This document shows, in pieces, positions 1-13,358 of a stretch of DNA of 64,000 nucleotides. Source of the stretch: Setaria digitata (Eukaryota; Nematoda; Chromadorea; Rhabditida; Setariidae); assembly GCA_003640385.1 (NCBI GenBank), contig RCAB01000260.1, positions 25,669-89,668 of the forward strand. The letters are read 5' to 3'. The notes below the pieces were generated by a model that worked only from the letters and a program-made list of their open reading frames with translations, did no database searches and was not told the origin of the DNA. Positions within the stretch are counted from its first letter, which is position 1; each line of letters opens with the position of its first letter. The position numbers and the translations under genes were made by a program.

Positions 1-3000
1 GTGATACAAAAGTATAACGACTGGATTTATTATTATTTCTTTATTTATTTGAAGTTGTATTTTCAAAGGTAAAATTTTGAAAGAAGAACAACGAAACAAA
101 TTATTATAATTTTGTCATCAAAAGTTTGAATGATACGGTAGTTTATTAATCAAAGGTTTGGCTAGAAATTTTATTTTATAGAATTCAATGGAGGAGGAGA
201 TGAGATTTTGTGGACAACTATTTAGCAAAACTGATACGAAGAACAAAAAGTGTTTACTGAGATTGTGCTGTTTTTCACAGAAGAACTGCGGATATTGAAC
301 CAGAAGAGAAGGGTGTGAAGTTGGATCGGTTGACAATCGAAGAATGATAATGTATGAAAGAAGGAAGTTCTATGACTAGTTTCGGATGGAATGAATGGAT
401 TATGTGACGTGTGTACAGGTGTGATTGAAATGACCTATTAGTATGTTCTGATCTGGAAAGGACACTGATCGCTTCGAAGGCAATTGCTTTCCATTAATGC
501 ATAGCTTTGTTTATATCTTTGAATCAGTTATTCATCGAAAGAATGCTGCAAATGTTCAGTTCATTCTTTCTGAAGGAGTTAGGAAACTCGTTCTATTTAA
601 TGGTTTCAGCATCCTACTGTAGCTATATCTTACTGAAACCAGTATAAAGATGTAGCTGAACTGCATGCAGAAGGCCAATAAAAGCTTTTTACATTCCATC
701 TTTTTTAAATGTTTCCTTTGCAAAACGTTCATGACTGCTCGGCTTGGCTGTTAGATATGAGTGAAAGACAATGTATTACTTTTTACCATAAACAAGCAGA
801 AATCCTGGAATTCGGAGGATTAGATATTCTTCTGGAAGAGAACATCTGGCAAACTAAATGGAGCGAAATTTCTCACAGGAGAACGGTTTTCAACGCAGCT
901 GTCATAAGATCATTCGGAATCGATCGGTAAGCGAAAAATTGCGCGCAATCATTTGTGAACGCCATTGTTATTTCTCATGGAAGTAACAATTCGACTTAGG
1001 GATTCTATTTGCTCATGACAGGTGAGGATTCTAGAACAGTAGCTGAGCGTGAAATTCATCGTGCGTCTGCCGGAAGACATAACATTTGGATGATGCAGAG
1101 ATGGCATTCTGCCGCATCACAAACAACATGAGTAAAGAGAAGCGGTCATTAGGATTAAAAAAAAAAAAGGAAGAACTTTGGTCCTTGAATTGAAACAGCG
1201 TAATTTAATAAGATGAAGATGAGTTAAACAGCATAGATGAACACGGAGACAAGGAGAAGTCTAAATTGACATGAATATCAGAGAACAAAGACGTAATTAA
1301 TTAGAATGCAATCATACAAATATGGTTACTGGCCTTACAGAACATGAGAGTGAAATAATAATCATTTCATTACTTTAAAAGTGATTTAACTTCATAGACA
1401 GAAGCAATAATTATACCAGAAGGTTTGATATAAAAAGATTTGTTATATTTCTACTTGTTGCGTTATTTGTAAGTTGATTTGTTATCTTCAAGTTCCTAGA
1501 ACATGGTTTTGAACTTTCCTTGAAAGAAACCTTCCTCTTTTAAACTTGTTTTTCTCTTCACTGTTTCAAAATTAATCTTATCAAATTTAGTATTGTCTAT
1601 CGTTATTTGGGTAGAGTTACCGCAATTCCATTCATTAAATAAAAACTTCATTTCACGATATCCACATTTATAAATTATCACTGTTGTCAGTTAAAGGATT
1701 CAACCCTACCAGTTTAATTAGTGCTAACTCATGACATTTTGAAGCGAATGAATACATTAAAATAATGAAATATTAGACTTTTCACCTGATGGACTACATG
1801 TCGTTGAAAAATCAGGATAATCTGTCGAATAGAAGTACATATCTTGTGAATTATTTTTATTATTCAAACTTTCCATACTTTCCAGTTAATCTAGAGAGGC
1901 TGTGAACATTATCAGCTCCAGGAAAATTTTAGACGAGAAACAATTTTCTGTCGCAATTTTTTCACTTTCTTTGGTATTTGCTGAAATGAGTTCCCTTCTC
2001 TTTTGCTGTTGCACTCTGTCTGCTAATCACTCAGGTGACGGTGCTACCTGGTTCAATCTGACTTTTACTGAAGTATTTTCATCAGGCTTATTTTGATCAT
2101 TATCTTGAAATGTCAGGCAAATGCTATGGGAGCTTCTTTCCGATATCCTTTTCACTTCCAAGCATTTTAGTGACCTAATTGCACTTCACTGCCACCAGCA
2201 CAACGACATCACTACAAAAACTTTTAACGAATTCTCTTGCTCCATTCCGCTAATACCTGGTGCTGTTGCTCTGTTGCTGGTTATGGTTGGTGTTTTCATT
2301 GATTGATCGATTGTTATTTATTTATTAATCACTGGGCCAGTTAATAGTTTGCATTTTATTTATTTTTATTATTTCTACTAAAATGTTCTCTCGTTTGTCC
2401 CCAGAAGTCATCATGTCGAGAATGATGATGCTTTCAGTTCTGCCGGTTTGCTCAGTTTACAAGTTGATTCATCGTCATTCATCCTTTACACCAAGTGTTT
2501 ACATTGTTAATCGTACGTCGATCCTTCTGTGATTTTCAGTCGTTAATGGGCTTCCGGTTTCAGAATAGCAATATAGTCGAAACATTGTTATCACATTCTT
2601 TAGGTGACATGAAAGGTTAAGTCAGTTTATCATCTGTTGGTAAGTAAATAGTGATTGAAAAGTGTAGTTTAGGTCGGTTGATGAAGTGCAATTTATTCAC
2701 ATTTTCATTATGAACCACACCTTCTCCTTACCAAAATTACTTAGAATACTTAAGGGATTGTAACTGTCTAATTACAATGTAACATTTTTCCGGTATGATC
2801 TATGACTGCCGAGTACAGGACTGGTTAATCTTCATTATTACAGTATATCGAAGATAGAAATGAACCATTAAGAGAGTGGATTAAGCTTTTTAGGTTAATC
2901 ATCGTCTTTGGTCGATTACGGCGACAGCACTTCCATCCGATGGCTTCAACTAAAACTTGGCTAACTATAGTCTGCAGTACACTGAATAACAGCTAGCGAT

Positions 3001-4570
3001 AACATGGACGAACAGGTAGAGTGATACCTCTGCGACGTAAAATATGCGTGTTTTGTTTTGTCGCTGTTGCTGTGGTAGGATACTACGTTCACACTATGTT
3101 CGCATGACGGAACTGACAACAATGAATGCCAAACGGGAAGAACTCAATAAATATTACACGTACACTCCCTTCTCCTCTCCTGTAGTTTCCTAGCATGTCT
3201 CTCGGTAAGTTCACGTGGCTTCAGTAACTATCTATCTTAGAAAAATGTTTAAGAAAATTTTTGAAAGAGCAAAAATTGATGTCAAATGGAGGTGCTATAC
3301 GAGAAATAATAAGTTGATGACGAATTCGGTTTCTGATCACTTTCAGCTTCACTTAGTTGACTCACGTGAGCCGCATCGTGCTAATGAAACGAAGTTGACC
3401 TTTTTCTCTCTTTTGTTTCTTATAGTTCTCGTCTTCAAACATTCAACTGAGGTTTTGTATCACGACTCAACTGCTCCATTTCCAGAATGAACTACAAATC
3501 ATGACTGGCTAGACCTGTTTCTTTTTGATATTGTGCTACCGTTTTATTCTTAATTATGGTCTCCCCGTAATTATTTTACAGAATTAATATGTCCTGAAAA
3601 TGAATGAGAAATAAAGGCTATCCGTATACAACTTGAACTTAAGAAATTTTTGATAATTTGTTGATAAAAAAACGTTAAACCTAACAACCCATTTCAAGCA
3701 TTACGAAGTGGAAAATAGTTCTAATTGTTTTTCTGGACCAAAGTGCTGATTTCATTAAAAAAAAAAAAAAAATCATTGAGCTGGTTTGGAGGCAAAGTTC
3801 CATATTCCCTGTAAATCCAGTGCCGAACCATGTTTTCCATGGCGTTCTGTTATTTATCATTTTCAGATATCCTTCTCTCTTCTTGCTTTGGCTGCTATTT
3901 TTGAGTTTAAAGATCATGAGATTTAAAGATTCAGAAAATTTGACTGAAATATCATGGAAGTTGGAAGTGAGTAACAATCTTTCTTATTTGGAGCTAAAAA
4001 TTTGAACTTCAATCTTTTACAACAAGCTCCTCCAAGACACACAGACAAACAGTGAATGCATGGCCAAATAGTCGTCATCTTTGAAAAAGTTCACATTTTG
4101 CTGCCGTAAGTTTTTTGCGCGCATTACACACATGCAGGCAATACAATCAAATCATACATCGCATCGTACTGCTCTGTGTGTACTGCACTTTATCACTGAA
4201 CTGTACGATAATACGAATAATATGAAATATTTCTTATCATTGATTGATTATACGTAACTTGAGAAGAAATCGGCTTCTCTCGTTGCAGATGAAAACTCCT
4301 GCGTTTTATAATTCACATAATATTACTTCATCTCATATATATAATGTTCATCACTCTTAGAAAAATGCGAAACTTGCAGAGAAGGAATAAATTTCCGCTT
4401 AAAATCTGGCTGCGTACGGCCAGGAGCAAACAGTTGGCAAGAAGGAATCAGAAGTACCGAGTCACCATACAATTTGTTAATTTGAAATTGCTACCGAACA
4501 TGCTACTGCACAGTCTACTGGCTAACATCAAGTGAAGAGATAGAAAGAAGCCGTAAGTAATCAGTGCCGG
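1..4570. other. Intergenic, no gene seen
   Basis: I see no convincing gene here. It is AT-rich with stops in all frames. The only mildly notable open stretch is 709-930 on the plus strand, 73 codons, followed by a good-looking donor (GTAAGC at 930). No flanking exon could be joined to it. Two CACGTG palindromes lie at 3212-3217 and 3363-3368. Confidence 0.6.
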
Positions 4571-5400
4571 ATGATGTCATTTCAATCAACTGAACATCTC
4601 CTGCGCTCACCGCGGAAGGCAGACGGAAGGCAATCAGGTGTCGTTGGGCCATTTATGTTCACCACCTCTCATCAACTCGTTTTGCAACTTGGAACCGCAC
4701 ACCTGCTTCATTATTACCTGCACCTCATGCCCTTTCACTCCGCATCTCTCCATTTCTCGATTCGACTCTCCAGCTGTTCAGGCTCCTTTTCTTTGCATAA
4801 ACATGCGTGACAATCCGGAAGAAGGTGCAATGTAATTAAAGTTTTGTAGGAGTTCTTGCAAAGGAAATGGTCAACATGGTTAAGAGAAGTTTTGCTTAGA
4901 AAAGTAATGATCGATAGGGTCAGTGGTTCAGTGGCCAATCAATCAATGAGCCACCAGCAAGTGGTCGATCAGTGAGCCATTGATCGATGAGCGCAGTGAA
5001 TCATTAGCTGATCGGCCACCGCGACAGCCAGTGAGAGAAGGAAGTGGAAGCAAGCTGACATGCATTTCACGTGCATCGGAACTTGTTTCACTGCAGCTCT
5101 GCAACACGCCTCCAGAGCGACGTGCACTCGAGCAGTACCACGCGGACAGCAGTGGCGGGCAGCAATTAGCCAGCTGCCGGAACAGGAGAGCCTAGCTGCT
5201 GGGGAGCTTCCTCTTCTCACTGGGCCTTCTGACTCTGCAGGACAACGCCTCTTGGCTAGCATTCTCAGCTGCTGCACGTCAAGACCGACCGACCGACGCT
5301 TCCCATTCACATGTCATCCATCCATTTCAAACTGTGGAGGTTGTTTTGTTTGTAATCGACAAAAAGCAAAACTCCGCTAGTTGTTTTCCGGAATTGTGAA
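4571..5400. promoter_or_regulatory. CpG-rich block, possible distal promoter
   Basis: This stretch is visibly richer in G, C and CpG than its surroundings and is open in several frames on both strands, as CpG-rich non-coding DNA often is. It contains a CACGTG box at 5068-5073. It lies about 3.6 kb upstream of the mdl-1 start codon and could hold an upstream promoter or a non-coding first exon of that gene. No protein family is recognisable in any frame. The promoter role is inferred from composition only. Confidence 0.3.
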
Positions 5401-6294
5401 AAGTATCGTCCACTCTGTTCATACTGGTTTTCGTGTTTTCTTTTGTTTTGGTTTCGTGTTCCACTGCAGTCACATGTGATAAGTCAATGTGATAAGCCGG
5501 AAATTGGGAATAGTGGAGTGGCAAGTCATCCAGTGAGGTATCACTCCACCCAATTCCTCGTTATGCCGGTGAGCATTGGTATAGGAAGAGGAAAAGGACA
5601 CTGGAATAGACTTTCTCTACCAGTGACATAATATGACTGAGGCAGCTTGCGCTTTTCTGACTAAAAAACAGCTTAATCGGTAAGTGGTAGCAGTGCGAGT
5701 CAAGCTAGGAAGGAGTCCGAGAGGTAGCATAGTCTTGGCTCCATGTGAAGATACTGGGAAATTTTGCATCGTGAAGTGGTTATTATCAAGTAACTACTTC
5801 TACTGAGCCAAGCTCTTGCTAAGTCTCATCATCCAAAGGCAGGAAGCATCGATGTGAGTGCCACTTTTTAGGCACAGCATTTCGAGTGGTTGCACTAGGT
5901 AGAGCCAGACTTCAATCGACCCACATTCTCATTATCCAAAATCATCGCTCATCTTGTCTGTCTTGCCAATGATGGTGAGTAATCTTTGATGCCTCATTTC
6001 AGAACCACCACCGTTCTGCTCTTATTCTTGCAGTGTTCACTACTCTCACCCACCGTAGAAGGAGAATGCTGACGTTAAGGGAGGATCCCGTAGTATAACT
6101 CAAGACGTTACACTGAGTTGAACCTTCTCTTCCGAGGACACTGCTTTGACAAGTGTTAGAGTGTTACGTCACCAAGTGACGGTGACAGCTCTCATGCAAC
6201 AAGCATTAGTAAGCACAACGGTGACATAATATGAATGAAACGAGCGCCAGTTCACTCTTATCTCTTTCATTTTCTTGACAACCGTTGGAAACTT

Positions 6295-6360
6295 CTGTGT
6301 GTATACGTATACGTGTGTACGTATGTGTATGTGTGCATGTGCGTGTGTGTGGGTGTGTGG
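6295..6360. repeat. TG/GTAT microsatellite
   Basis: Alternating purine-pyrimidine run built from GTGT, GTAT and ACGT units, reading TG on the plus strand. Confidence 0.85.
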
Positions 6361-8158
6361 ATTCCTTTCAAAACAAAGGAAAAGTAGCAACATCAGAGAG
6401 AAATGGAACACGTGAGTCACTCAAATGCTCTAAGTGTAAAGTGTGAGGTAGATATAATAAAGGAAAGCAGCTAAGGTATATTCTCAGATAAGTGGCGGAT
6501 AGTCAGAGGAGAATCACTCACTGTACATCCACGCAGGGACAACGAACTAAGAAATTCGACAAATGAAGCATAATCCTTCCAGAGTTGGACCTCCCTGAAG
6601 ACGTCTAGGCAAAGGCTATCTAGTAAAGTTTAAAGTGCAAGCTTTCCTGAATTCCAGTGCCCCCGATGATGACGATAACTGCACATTCACTGCAAGTAAC
6701 AGCTGCAGTTCACTTGAGAAAGCGACGTAAATCCTTCAGATAGTACTCGAAAACGTCATGATTGCCCTGTGAAGTTTCTAGACGAATATTGTGCCAATCA
6801 TCTCACACCCCTGCGCTAGTTGTGGTTGTATGCGAAGGCGACGATTGCAGACACGCGAGTTCTACTTCATTGTCCCCACTTTACAAGTTATTATTTTTAT
6901 TTCATCGACAGTCCCGTTTCGTCAAGGTGTAATAACACCTGTCAGATCAACGTTACAAGTGGAGGCAATGTGAATGAAGGAAGCAAAGTTTTCGTTGTAA
7001 TTGTTGTTATCGTTGGAAATAGTGAGTTTTAAGCCCACATTGCGCTTCAGAACCCTCCAATCTACCAATACTTTTCATCCTTTAAACTTCGAAACTTCTC
7101 TTGCTCACTCTTCAAGTTTCTTTCGAAAAATGCGAATTGGTTAAGCTGTTCTTGCACTCAACATTAATGCGCACGTTTTGCAGTGCTCCTTGCAATATCA
7201 TTAACCTTACCAACTTGGTTTACTGAAGTGTAGGCGACAAATCGTATTAATTGAAAATTTCTTAACGTAGAGTAAAACCATCGAAACCTGAATAATCCAG
7301 CCTTATTTATCCGAATAATTGGTACTTTTAATATTTCACTGAACAGCCATAATGAAGACACCTCCAGTTAAGTGATAAAACTGTTAATTCTTCGGGTAAC
7401 TAAGGATAAATTTTCCAGGTTTTAAGACGACAGAAATCATTTAATGAGACCAGGCTTAGAAATACGTTGCAATTCCAACTGCTACAACTATTCCATTTGG
7501 CTTCCAATAAAGGATCAGCAGTGTTAATAACAAAATGATAGATCAATTTAAACATTCCAACTGACGCCTCTGAACGTTTTCCCATTCATAACCGATCCTT
7601 TTGATACCTCGATTTTCTCTGAATGAGTCAACTTTTCCCCTTCGATACTCATCGGGTGCTCTCTAGGTCTTTCTCAAACTTAAATGAGCAAATTACAGCT
7701 ACCGAAGAAATGATGGAAAGATTTTCACATTAACAACAAATCCAGCCGTCTTGCACAGACAGAAAGTTTGAAAAAGGAAGAGATATATCCTGCGTGATCG
7801 TCCTGTAATCACAAAGAGGGATTTAGTCCAATCTTAGCAATCTACGAAAAGCTTTTCATAATTTACTGCTCTGATCGAGTCATCCAAATAATCCTAACCT
7901 TACACCAAGACACAATGTATTTCATCCCATGGTCTTCTTCCTGAACAGGTCCCATAAATAAAACTGGCAAGATGAAGGTCTTACTCTCCTAGACCGATTA
8001 CCAAACGGTACACATGTAATTTAAACGTATCACTGTTTGCTATTCGCTTTTTCATCTACCCACCTGTCTACCTTGGTCTGCTGTTGACATCACGACGGGC
8101 TAACGGTTTGGACTACCTGCCTAGGTCGGTTTCAAACTCAACCACTCTCTTCCTTAAT

Positions 8159-8218
8159 CCTTCCGTTCCTCCTTTGTCACAACTCTTCCTTCACCCTTCC
8201 GTTCCTCCTTTGTCACAA
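8159..8218 (+). repeat. 24-bp direct repeat, two copies
   Basis: A 24-bp pyrimidine-rich sequence beginning CCTTCCGTTCC is repeated exactly at 8159-8182 and 8195-8218, with a 36-bp period. It lies in the flank upstream of mdl-1. No function is evident. Confidence 0.8.
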
Positions 8219-8324
8219 TCATTTCATATAGTCATCACATTCCAACATTATCTTGCACTCTCGCAATCACTGTAGATGGGTTATTCGACTTACCCGGAAC
8301 AGCAAACACATGCACCTGCAGATG

Positions 8325-8358
8325 GAGATGCGCATGCACATGCACACGCACACGCACA
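8325..8358. repeat. CA-rich microsatellite
   Basis: Imperfect GCACAC run on the plus strand. Confidence 0.75.
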
Positions 8359-8528
8359 GTGTGGATAGGGTCATCGGCCCGGTCTACTAACGTCCAAACC
8401 TCAGCAACACAGTAGCGGTAGTGGGTATCTGCGGCAGTCGTATGTCCTCCTCGAACAATCAGTCTGGCAGCGTGTCTACCTAAATTCTGCTGCTCAGGTG
8501 TGCACGCACTGCCATACACACTTTTGTG

Positions 8529-8578
8529 GCAGCTGCAGCTGCAGTTGCAGTTGCAGTTGTAGTTGTGGTTGTGGTTGC
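8529..8578. repeat. Hexamer repeat GCAGCT/GCAGTT/GTGGTT
   Basis: Roughly eight six-base units that drift from GCAGCT through GCAGTT to GTGGTT. The 5' end contains overlapping CAGCTG E-box cores. It lies about 0.5 kb upstream of the mdl-1 start codon. Confidence 0.8.
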
Positions 8579-8640
8579 TAGGAGGTACGAAGCACACTCA
8601 CCATATCCCATCCCAACTCGCCTAACCCTATTGTGCGCGT

Positions 8641-8732
8641 CTGTGTATGTGTGTGTGTGGGTGTGTATGTATATGTGTGTGTATGTATGTGTGTGCATGT
8701 GTGTATGTGTGTGTATGTGTATGTGTATGTGT
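8641..8732. repeat. TG microsatellite
   Basis: About 90 bp of TG with interspersed TA and CA units on the plus strand; a Z-DNA-prone composition upstream of mdl-1. Confidence 0.9.
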
Positions 8733-9039
8733 CACCATCACTTCGCCACCCTTAATTGGGCAGTCACCACGGCATTAAAACCCAGCTGACTGACTGCTTG
8801 TAAACACAGTGCCCTTTCCCGAGGCAGTTCGTTTGATTGTGTCAAGTGAGCTTGGTTCGTGAATGCAGCCATTCCCTGGACGACCGAGATATCTCGGACA
8901 GTAGCATTTCCCGGTCGTTCCTTGCTTACTCTGTGGTGTGATGTGTTGGCTGGATGTTGATATTGTGATTCATGGATGGATATCGATCATCGTCGTTGTT
9001 AATGGATGATACTCTGTTACAGTGCTGGTGATTCGCTTC

Positions 9040-10370
9040 ATGGATCGAAGACATTCGCCTTTCTGTTTCTCTCAGCTTATATCCGCTGCTCAGTACATCG
9101 AAAAAGCACGAAGTGTTCCGGATACTTGTCTCAGTAGGTCTTGCTTCTTTCCATCATAATCTTCTAAAACATGCCAAAGTGAGACACATACCAGTAAACT
9201 GTTGAAGAACTCCAGCTCCCACTTATACGGCTGGACGAGCAATGAATTCGGAATATATTATTCCGTGTTGCAGGATGGTCTAGTGCTCTCCTCGAACAAC
9301 GGGAAAAGGGGGGGGGGGGGGGGGAGGGAGGGAAAGGGAACTTTCTGAACGAACCACATCTTTAAATTCAAGTTTCTTTCAGTTAGCGATGAAAGCAGTG
9401 GCGATTCATTCGTGACCAAAGGAGTATTGGGACAAAGTACGACGTGTTCCGTTGCATCCACGTCATCATTGGGTTGTTCATCGGACCGAAGCTCATCCAT
9501 CCCATCACCACGACATTTTCCAACACCTCCACCAGAATATAGCAGGAGACATCGACCATATCCTTCTGTAACCAGTGCACGTCATAGCAGGTTAACTTGA
9601 TACTTTTTTCACCGAAAGTGCTGGAAGGCACAACATGCATGTCTACAATACTATGACTGGTATTCTCGTTGTACTACTTTACACTCACTTCCTCTGTGCT
9701 TTCATTTCAGAATTTTGTACTTGTGAAAATGATGTTAGGTCCGTTGAAAACATGCCGGATCCTTTCATTTCTATCCTCAGAAAATTTCCTGAGAAGCACT
9801 ACCAAGCAAAAATGTGCAGTTCAGTAGCTGGCAGTAATTGTTCCCCACTCAACTTTGCTATTATTGGATGCAAGCTATGACATGAGGGCTTTCTTCGACA
9901 TCCAACCCGAAAAATACCCCTTTTCATTGTTGTTTGAAATCTGCAAACAAAACAGTCATAACATATAGTCGTCGATGTACCCACTTCACAACTGTTTTTG
10001 GGTCTCTGCATCCTCGTCCTGTACATTCAGCTGCACTGCACGTGCCTTGCTGCACGCATATTGCTACTGATAGCACGTGTGCAAACTGGTCCTCCCCCAT
10101 CTCCTGCAATACACTACAAATACATCACATGTATAGACACATACATTTGTCGGGACACATAAGACGACTCAATGATTGTACCATTCGACTTACTCCTCAC
10201 GTCGAAGATCCACTGGCGATAGATCGCAATCCTAAGTAGTTATTGTTCTATTCTTACTCCTTGGTAAAGGTTAAGAGTATTCCTCTGGATAAATAGAACA
10301 GTGTAATGTTGGTGGGTAAACTTGTTTCCCAGAAGTATTCCGATAGGTAATCTTCTCTTTTTTTGAACAG

Positions 10371-10402
<32 letters not shown>

Positions 10403-13358
10403 ATCACATCGTCAACTGTTCAAGTTATGCATCAGAAATTAGCTGGGAAGGTAACTAAGTAGGAGAATGTGTCTAAAGTACTTCCAAAGAAATGAGCCTA
10501 TAATTCGGGTGACTCCCATAGGGACTTGCATATCTTATAAAGTTCTATTATTGGTTTGTTGAAACAAAAGAAATTAGAACATAATTTTTACTACCGCAGA
10601 GTTTTTCATAATTTCTGACCTAAATCTTTAATCTGAACGTGATGTTCGAGTGTTGTTGACAATGAAAAAATATGCAGTGTCAAAATCGAGATTCAAACGG
10701 GGTGGTAACAACATCGAATTAACTGTATGTTGGATGTGTAAAAGTTTTAGCATATTTTAATGAGATATTGAGTGTAAGTATGGTTCATATATAAATTTTG
10801 CTGATGGCCTAGTCAGCAGTTTTACCAGTGGTACTATGATGGATCTAATAAAGGAATCTAGAGGAACATTTCAGTGTGGTGTGCCACTAAAAGTCGCTAG
10901 TGATCAATTTAAAAATGTATAAGATAAAAAGAATATGATGACGCAATCATACACTTGAAACATTCAGTGGAAAAAAAAGAGTAACTGGTTGTATATTTTA
11001 TCTGTTTGACATTGTCTATCGAAAATTTTATATCAAGATGTTCAGCATCAAATGGCCCTTCACCAGTATATATCCAATGTTACGCCGGACAGAAAAATAC
11101 ATTCTTAAAGACCTGATTTAAAAGGAAGGATGGGTTGAATCTTGTAACATATTGATAGCTCGGTTTTTTCAAGAAACATGGGATAATTATTTGCTTCATT
11201 GCATTTTGAATTGCAGAGCCGCGCACAATGAACTAGAAAAGACACGTCGTGCTAATCTTCGTGGATATTTGGATAACTTGAAGGATATCGTTCCTCCTAG
11301 CTCTGACAACGCGCGCAACACGACTCTTTCTTTATTAACTCGTGCTAGAGATTATATTTTGGTCAGTTCTTCGTCAGTTAGTATTTTGATTGTATGATAT
11401 AAACAAGCTTTTTAGATGAGTAAATGACTTAGTTCCTTTTTATAGAGTGAGTCCTCAGGTCCAGTCTCAGAGAAGTCCCTTGGTTCGTGCACCGGTTTAC
11501 ATCAGTTTATTATAGTATAGTACTCCTCCATTCCGTCCCAAAGTTGTAGTATGATGAGTACTGTGAAACATTGCCTTTAAGAAATATCAGCTGTTACTAT
11601 CGTTGTTAGTACGGTTACTACTATTTACCATGGTTAATCATTATATAATATTACTTATTACTATCTTTATTACTTTATTTTTTACTCCTATTAATATTGA
11701 ATATCAGTACTACAAAACTATTATTTATCATTTACTAATACTTTTCATAATCATTATTCACGATTACATTGTTACTGTTACTACCATTCTCATTAATACT
11801 TATTACTACTGCTACTAATTATTAGAATTATTATGACAACTGCCACTGCTTAGCTAGCTATATTCATTATTTTCGTAATATATTTCTTTTTTTATAGTTC
11901 ATTATTATTACTGCTCATGTTTATTATTTATCATTATTAATTATCATTGTTATTAATTATTAGGACAATTATTACCCATTATTTTTATTGTTACTACTAT
12001 TAATTCCTATCACTATTGATTATCACTGTCAATTATTAGTGTCGTTAATCATTACTACTATTAATTATTATTATATATTATCATTATTATTGTTATTTTT
12101 TATTACTTCTAGTGATTTTCGTTACCATCAACGTTCTTAATTAATTAGCAACTATTACTTAGCGCTTATTAATCACTATCGATGGTCACTGATGATTAAT
12201 AATCATTATAACAATAAAATAATAATTGTTTTTGCTGTTATTAATAGTGATTATTACTGTTTTTTTGTTGTTAATATTATTATTTGTTATCAGTTATTTA
12301 TCACGGAGTGTTTACTATTAATTTATTACCACTTATTAATTATTACGCCGTTACTAATTGATTTGTCATTATTTTCCACTATTTATCAGTTATCGTTGGT
12401 AATTATCTACAATTATTAATTACTAGATTGCAAGTAGCTATTAGTACTTACCAACTTTCTTTATCATTATCCGAAAAGTCAAAGAGCCTTACTAATGGTT
12501 GGCACAGTTTTCTTCTGATAAGGAAGACGTAGTTATGGTGTGGTGCAGAAGTAAAGATTTGTGTACAGAAACATTACACGGAAAAGCAGGCATCGGTGTT
12601 TGTGAGTTCTAGTAATACTGCTTGGAAGATGGTGATGTATCCGTGGGTTGTGATATTGAAAACATACGCACTGTTCATGGAGTGTATCAGGTAGCTTTCC
12701 CGTAGTAGCGTGACGGTGCTCCAGTTAAAGATATGTGAGTGTAAGTGAGTGTTAGAGGGTGGTGTAGTGCATATCATCTGATATTTGCCGGTAATTTAAT
12801 AGGGTTTCGTGAGTGTTGTTGAAGAAAAAGAAAACACCTGATAGATGATTTGTTGGGCCGTTTTAATAAAGCACTGAGACCGTTAGTTAATGATTGGTGT
12901 GTAATTTAGAAGAATGGGATGGGAAAGAAAGTTTGAGTACTCTTAAATATTTTCAGGAGCTGGATAGACTTGTAAAAAATGCGGAAGAGCAGAAACATCA
13001 ATTAGAAAAGCGTCATTCGACTTTGCAACTCATGTTGGAAGGATTGCATCATGAAAAAGGACTGACACTGGAATCTCGTTCTGAAAGTGCGAGTACTGTA
13101 TCAGCAGTTGATGATAACGAGTATGGTATACTGTCATCATCTGCATCTTCATCCTCATCATTGGCATTTTCCGACAACACTTCATGCATAGATTTTGGTT
13201 CCAAATTGTCTGTTTCTTCAAGTAGCTCTTCACTGGTTAGCTCTCCTGTCCATCCATATCCACCATTTGATCCTTATTTGAACGGACTGCTTCCGGCGCT
13301 GCCATTATGTTATCCCCGCATTTCTATGTATCCTTACCTCGATGTGCAACCGCTATGA
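9040..13358 (+). CDS. mdl-1: Mad/MXD-family bHLH-zipper repressor (MDL-1 ortholog)
   Basis: Exons 9040-9133, 9383-9590, 11217-11361 and 12957-13358 join in phase to 282 codons, close to the roughly 280 residues of C. elegans MDL-1. Residues 12-22 ([11 protein letters not shown]) match the SIN3-interaction helix that starts Mad proteins. Residues 101-149 form the basic helix-loop-helix (HNELEKTRR basic region, then the [13 protein letters not shown] helix 2). Residues 150-175 continue as the leucine zipper, and the tail is serine-rich. The family pairs with MAX (MXL-1 in worms), binds CACGTG E-boxes and recruits SIN3/HDAC to silence genes in the nucleus. The start is the first ATG after an in-frame TGA at 9007. 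The exon 1 donor (GTAGGT at 9134) was chosen because only it keeps phase. Intron 1 carries a long G-run and intron 3 a TTA-rich array. CACGTG boxes surround the gene and lie in intron 2, so self-regulation is possible but inferred. Confidence 0.93.
9308..9338 (+). other. G-run with quadruplex pattern in mdl-1 intron 1
   Basis: Seventeen consecutive G residues are followed by AGGGAGGGAAAGGG on the sense strand, ending about 44 bases before the exon 2 acceptor at 9382. The pattern satisfies four G-tracts of three or more. Whether it folds or affects splicing is unknown. The exact run length is doubtful because homopolymers are error-prone. Confidence 0.8.
10039..10079. promoter_or_regulatory. 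Paired CACGTG E-boxes in mdl-1 intron 2
   Basis: Two exact CACGTG palindromes at 10039-10044 and 10074-10079 lie 35 bp apart. This is the established site for MAX-containing dimers. The pairing and the location inside a Mad gene suggest a regulatory element; binding is inferred. Confidence 0.45.
10371..10397 (+). repeat. Poly-T run
   Basis: Twenty-seven T residues in mdl-1 intron 2. Confidence 0.9.
11590..12425 (+). repeat. Degenerate TTA/TAT array in mdl-1 intron 3
   Basis: About 830 bp built almost only from TTA, ATT and TAC-like triplets, T-rich on the sense strand of mdl-1. Open frames inside it encode only Tyr/Ile/Leu-rich low-complexity strings and are not genes. Similar arrays occur at 13608-13685, 38424-38572 and 45577-46640. 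Confidence 0.85.

Larger units (their letters stand above)
5401..9039. other. Upstream flank of mdl-1, non-coding
   Basis: No gene is seen. The stretch holds short-period repeats (listed separately), a CACGTG box at 6409-6414 and scattered GC-rich patches. An in-frame TGA at 9007-9009 closes the mdl-1 frame just before its start codon. Confidence 0.55.

Noticed and set aside
11603..12419. Two open frames in the mdl-1 intron
   Set aside because: They encode only Tyr/Ile/Leu-rich strings from the TTA array.
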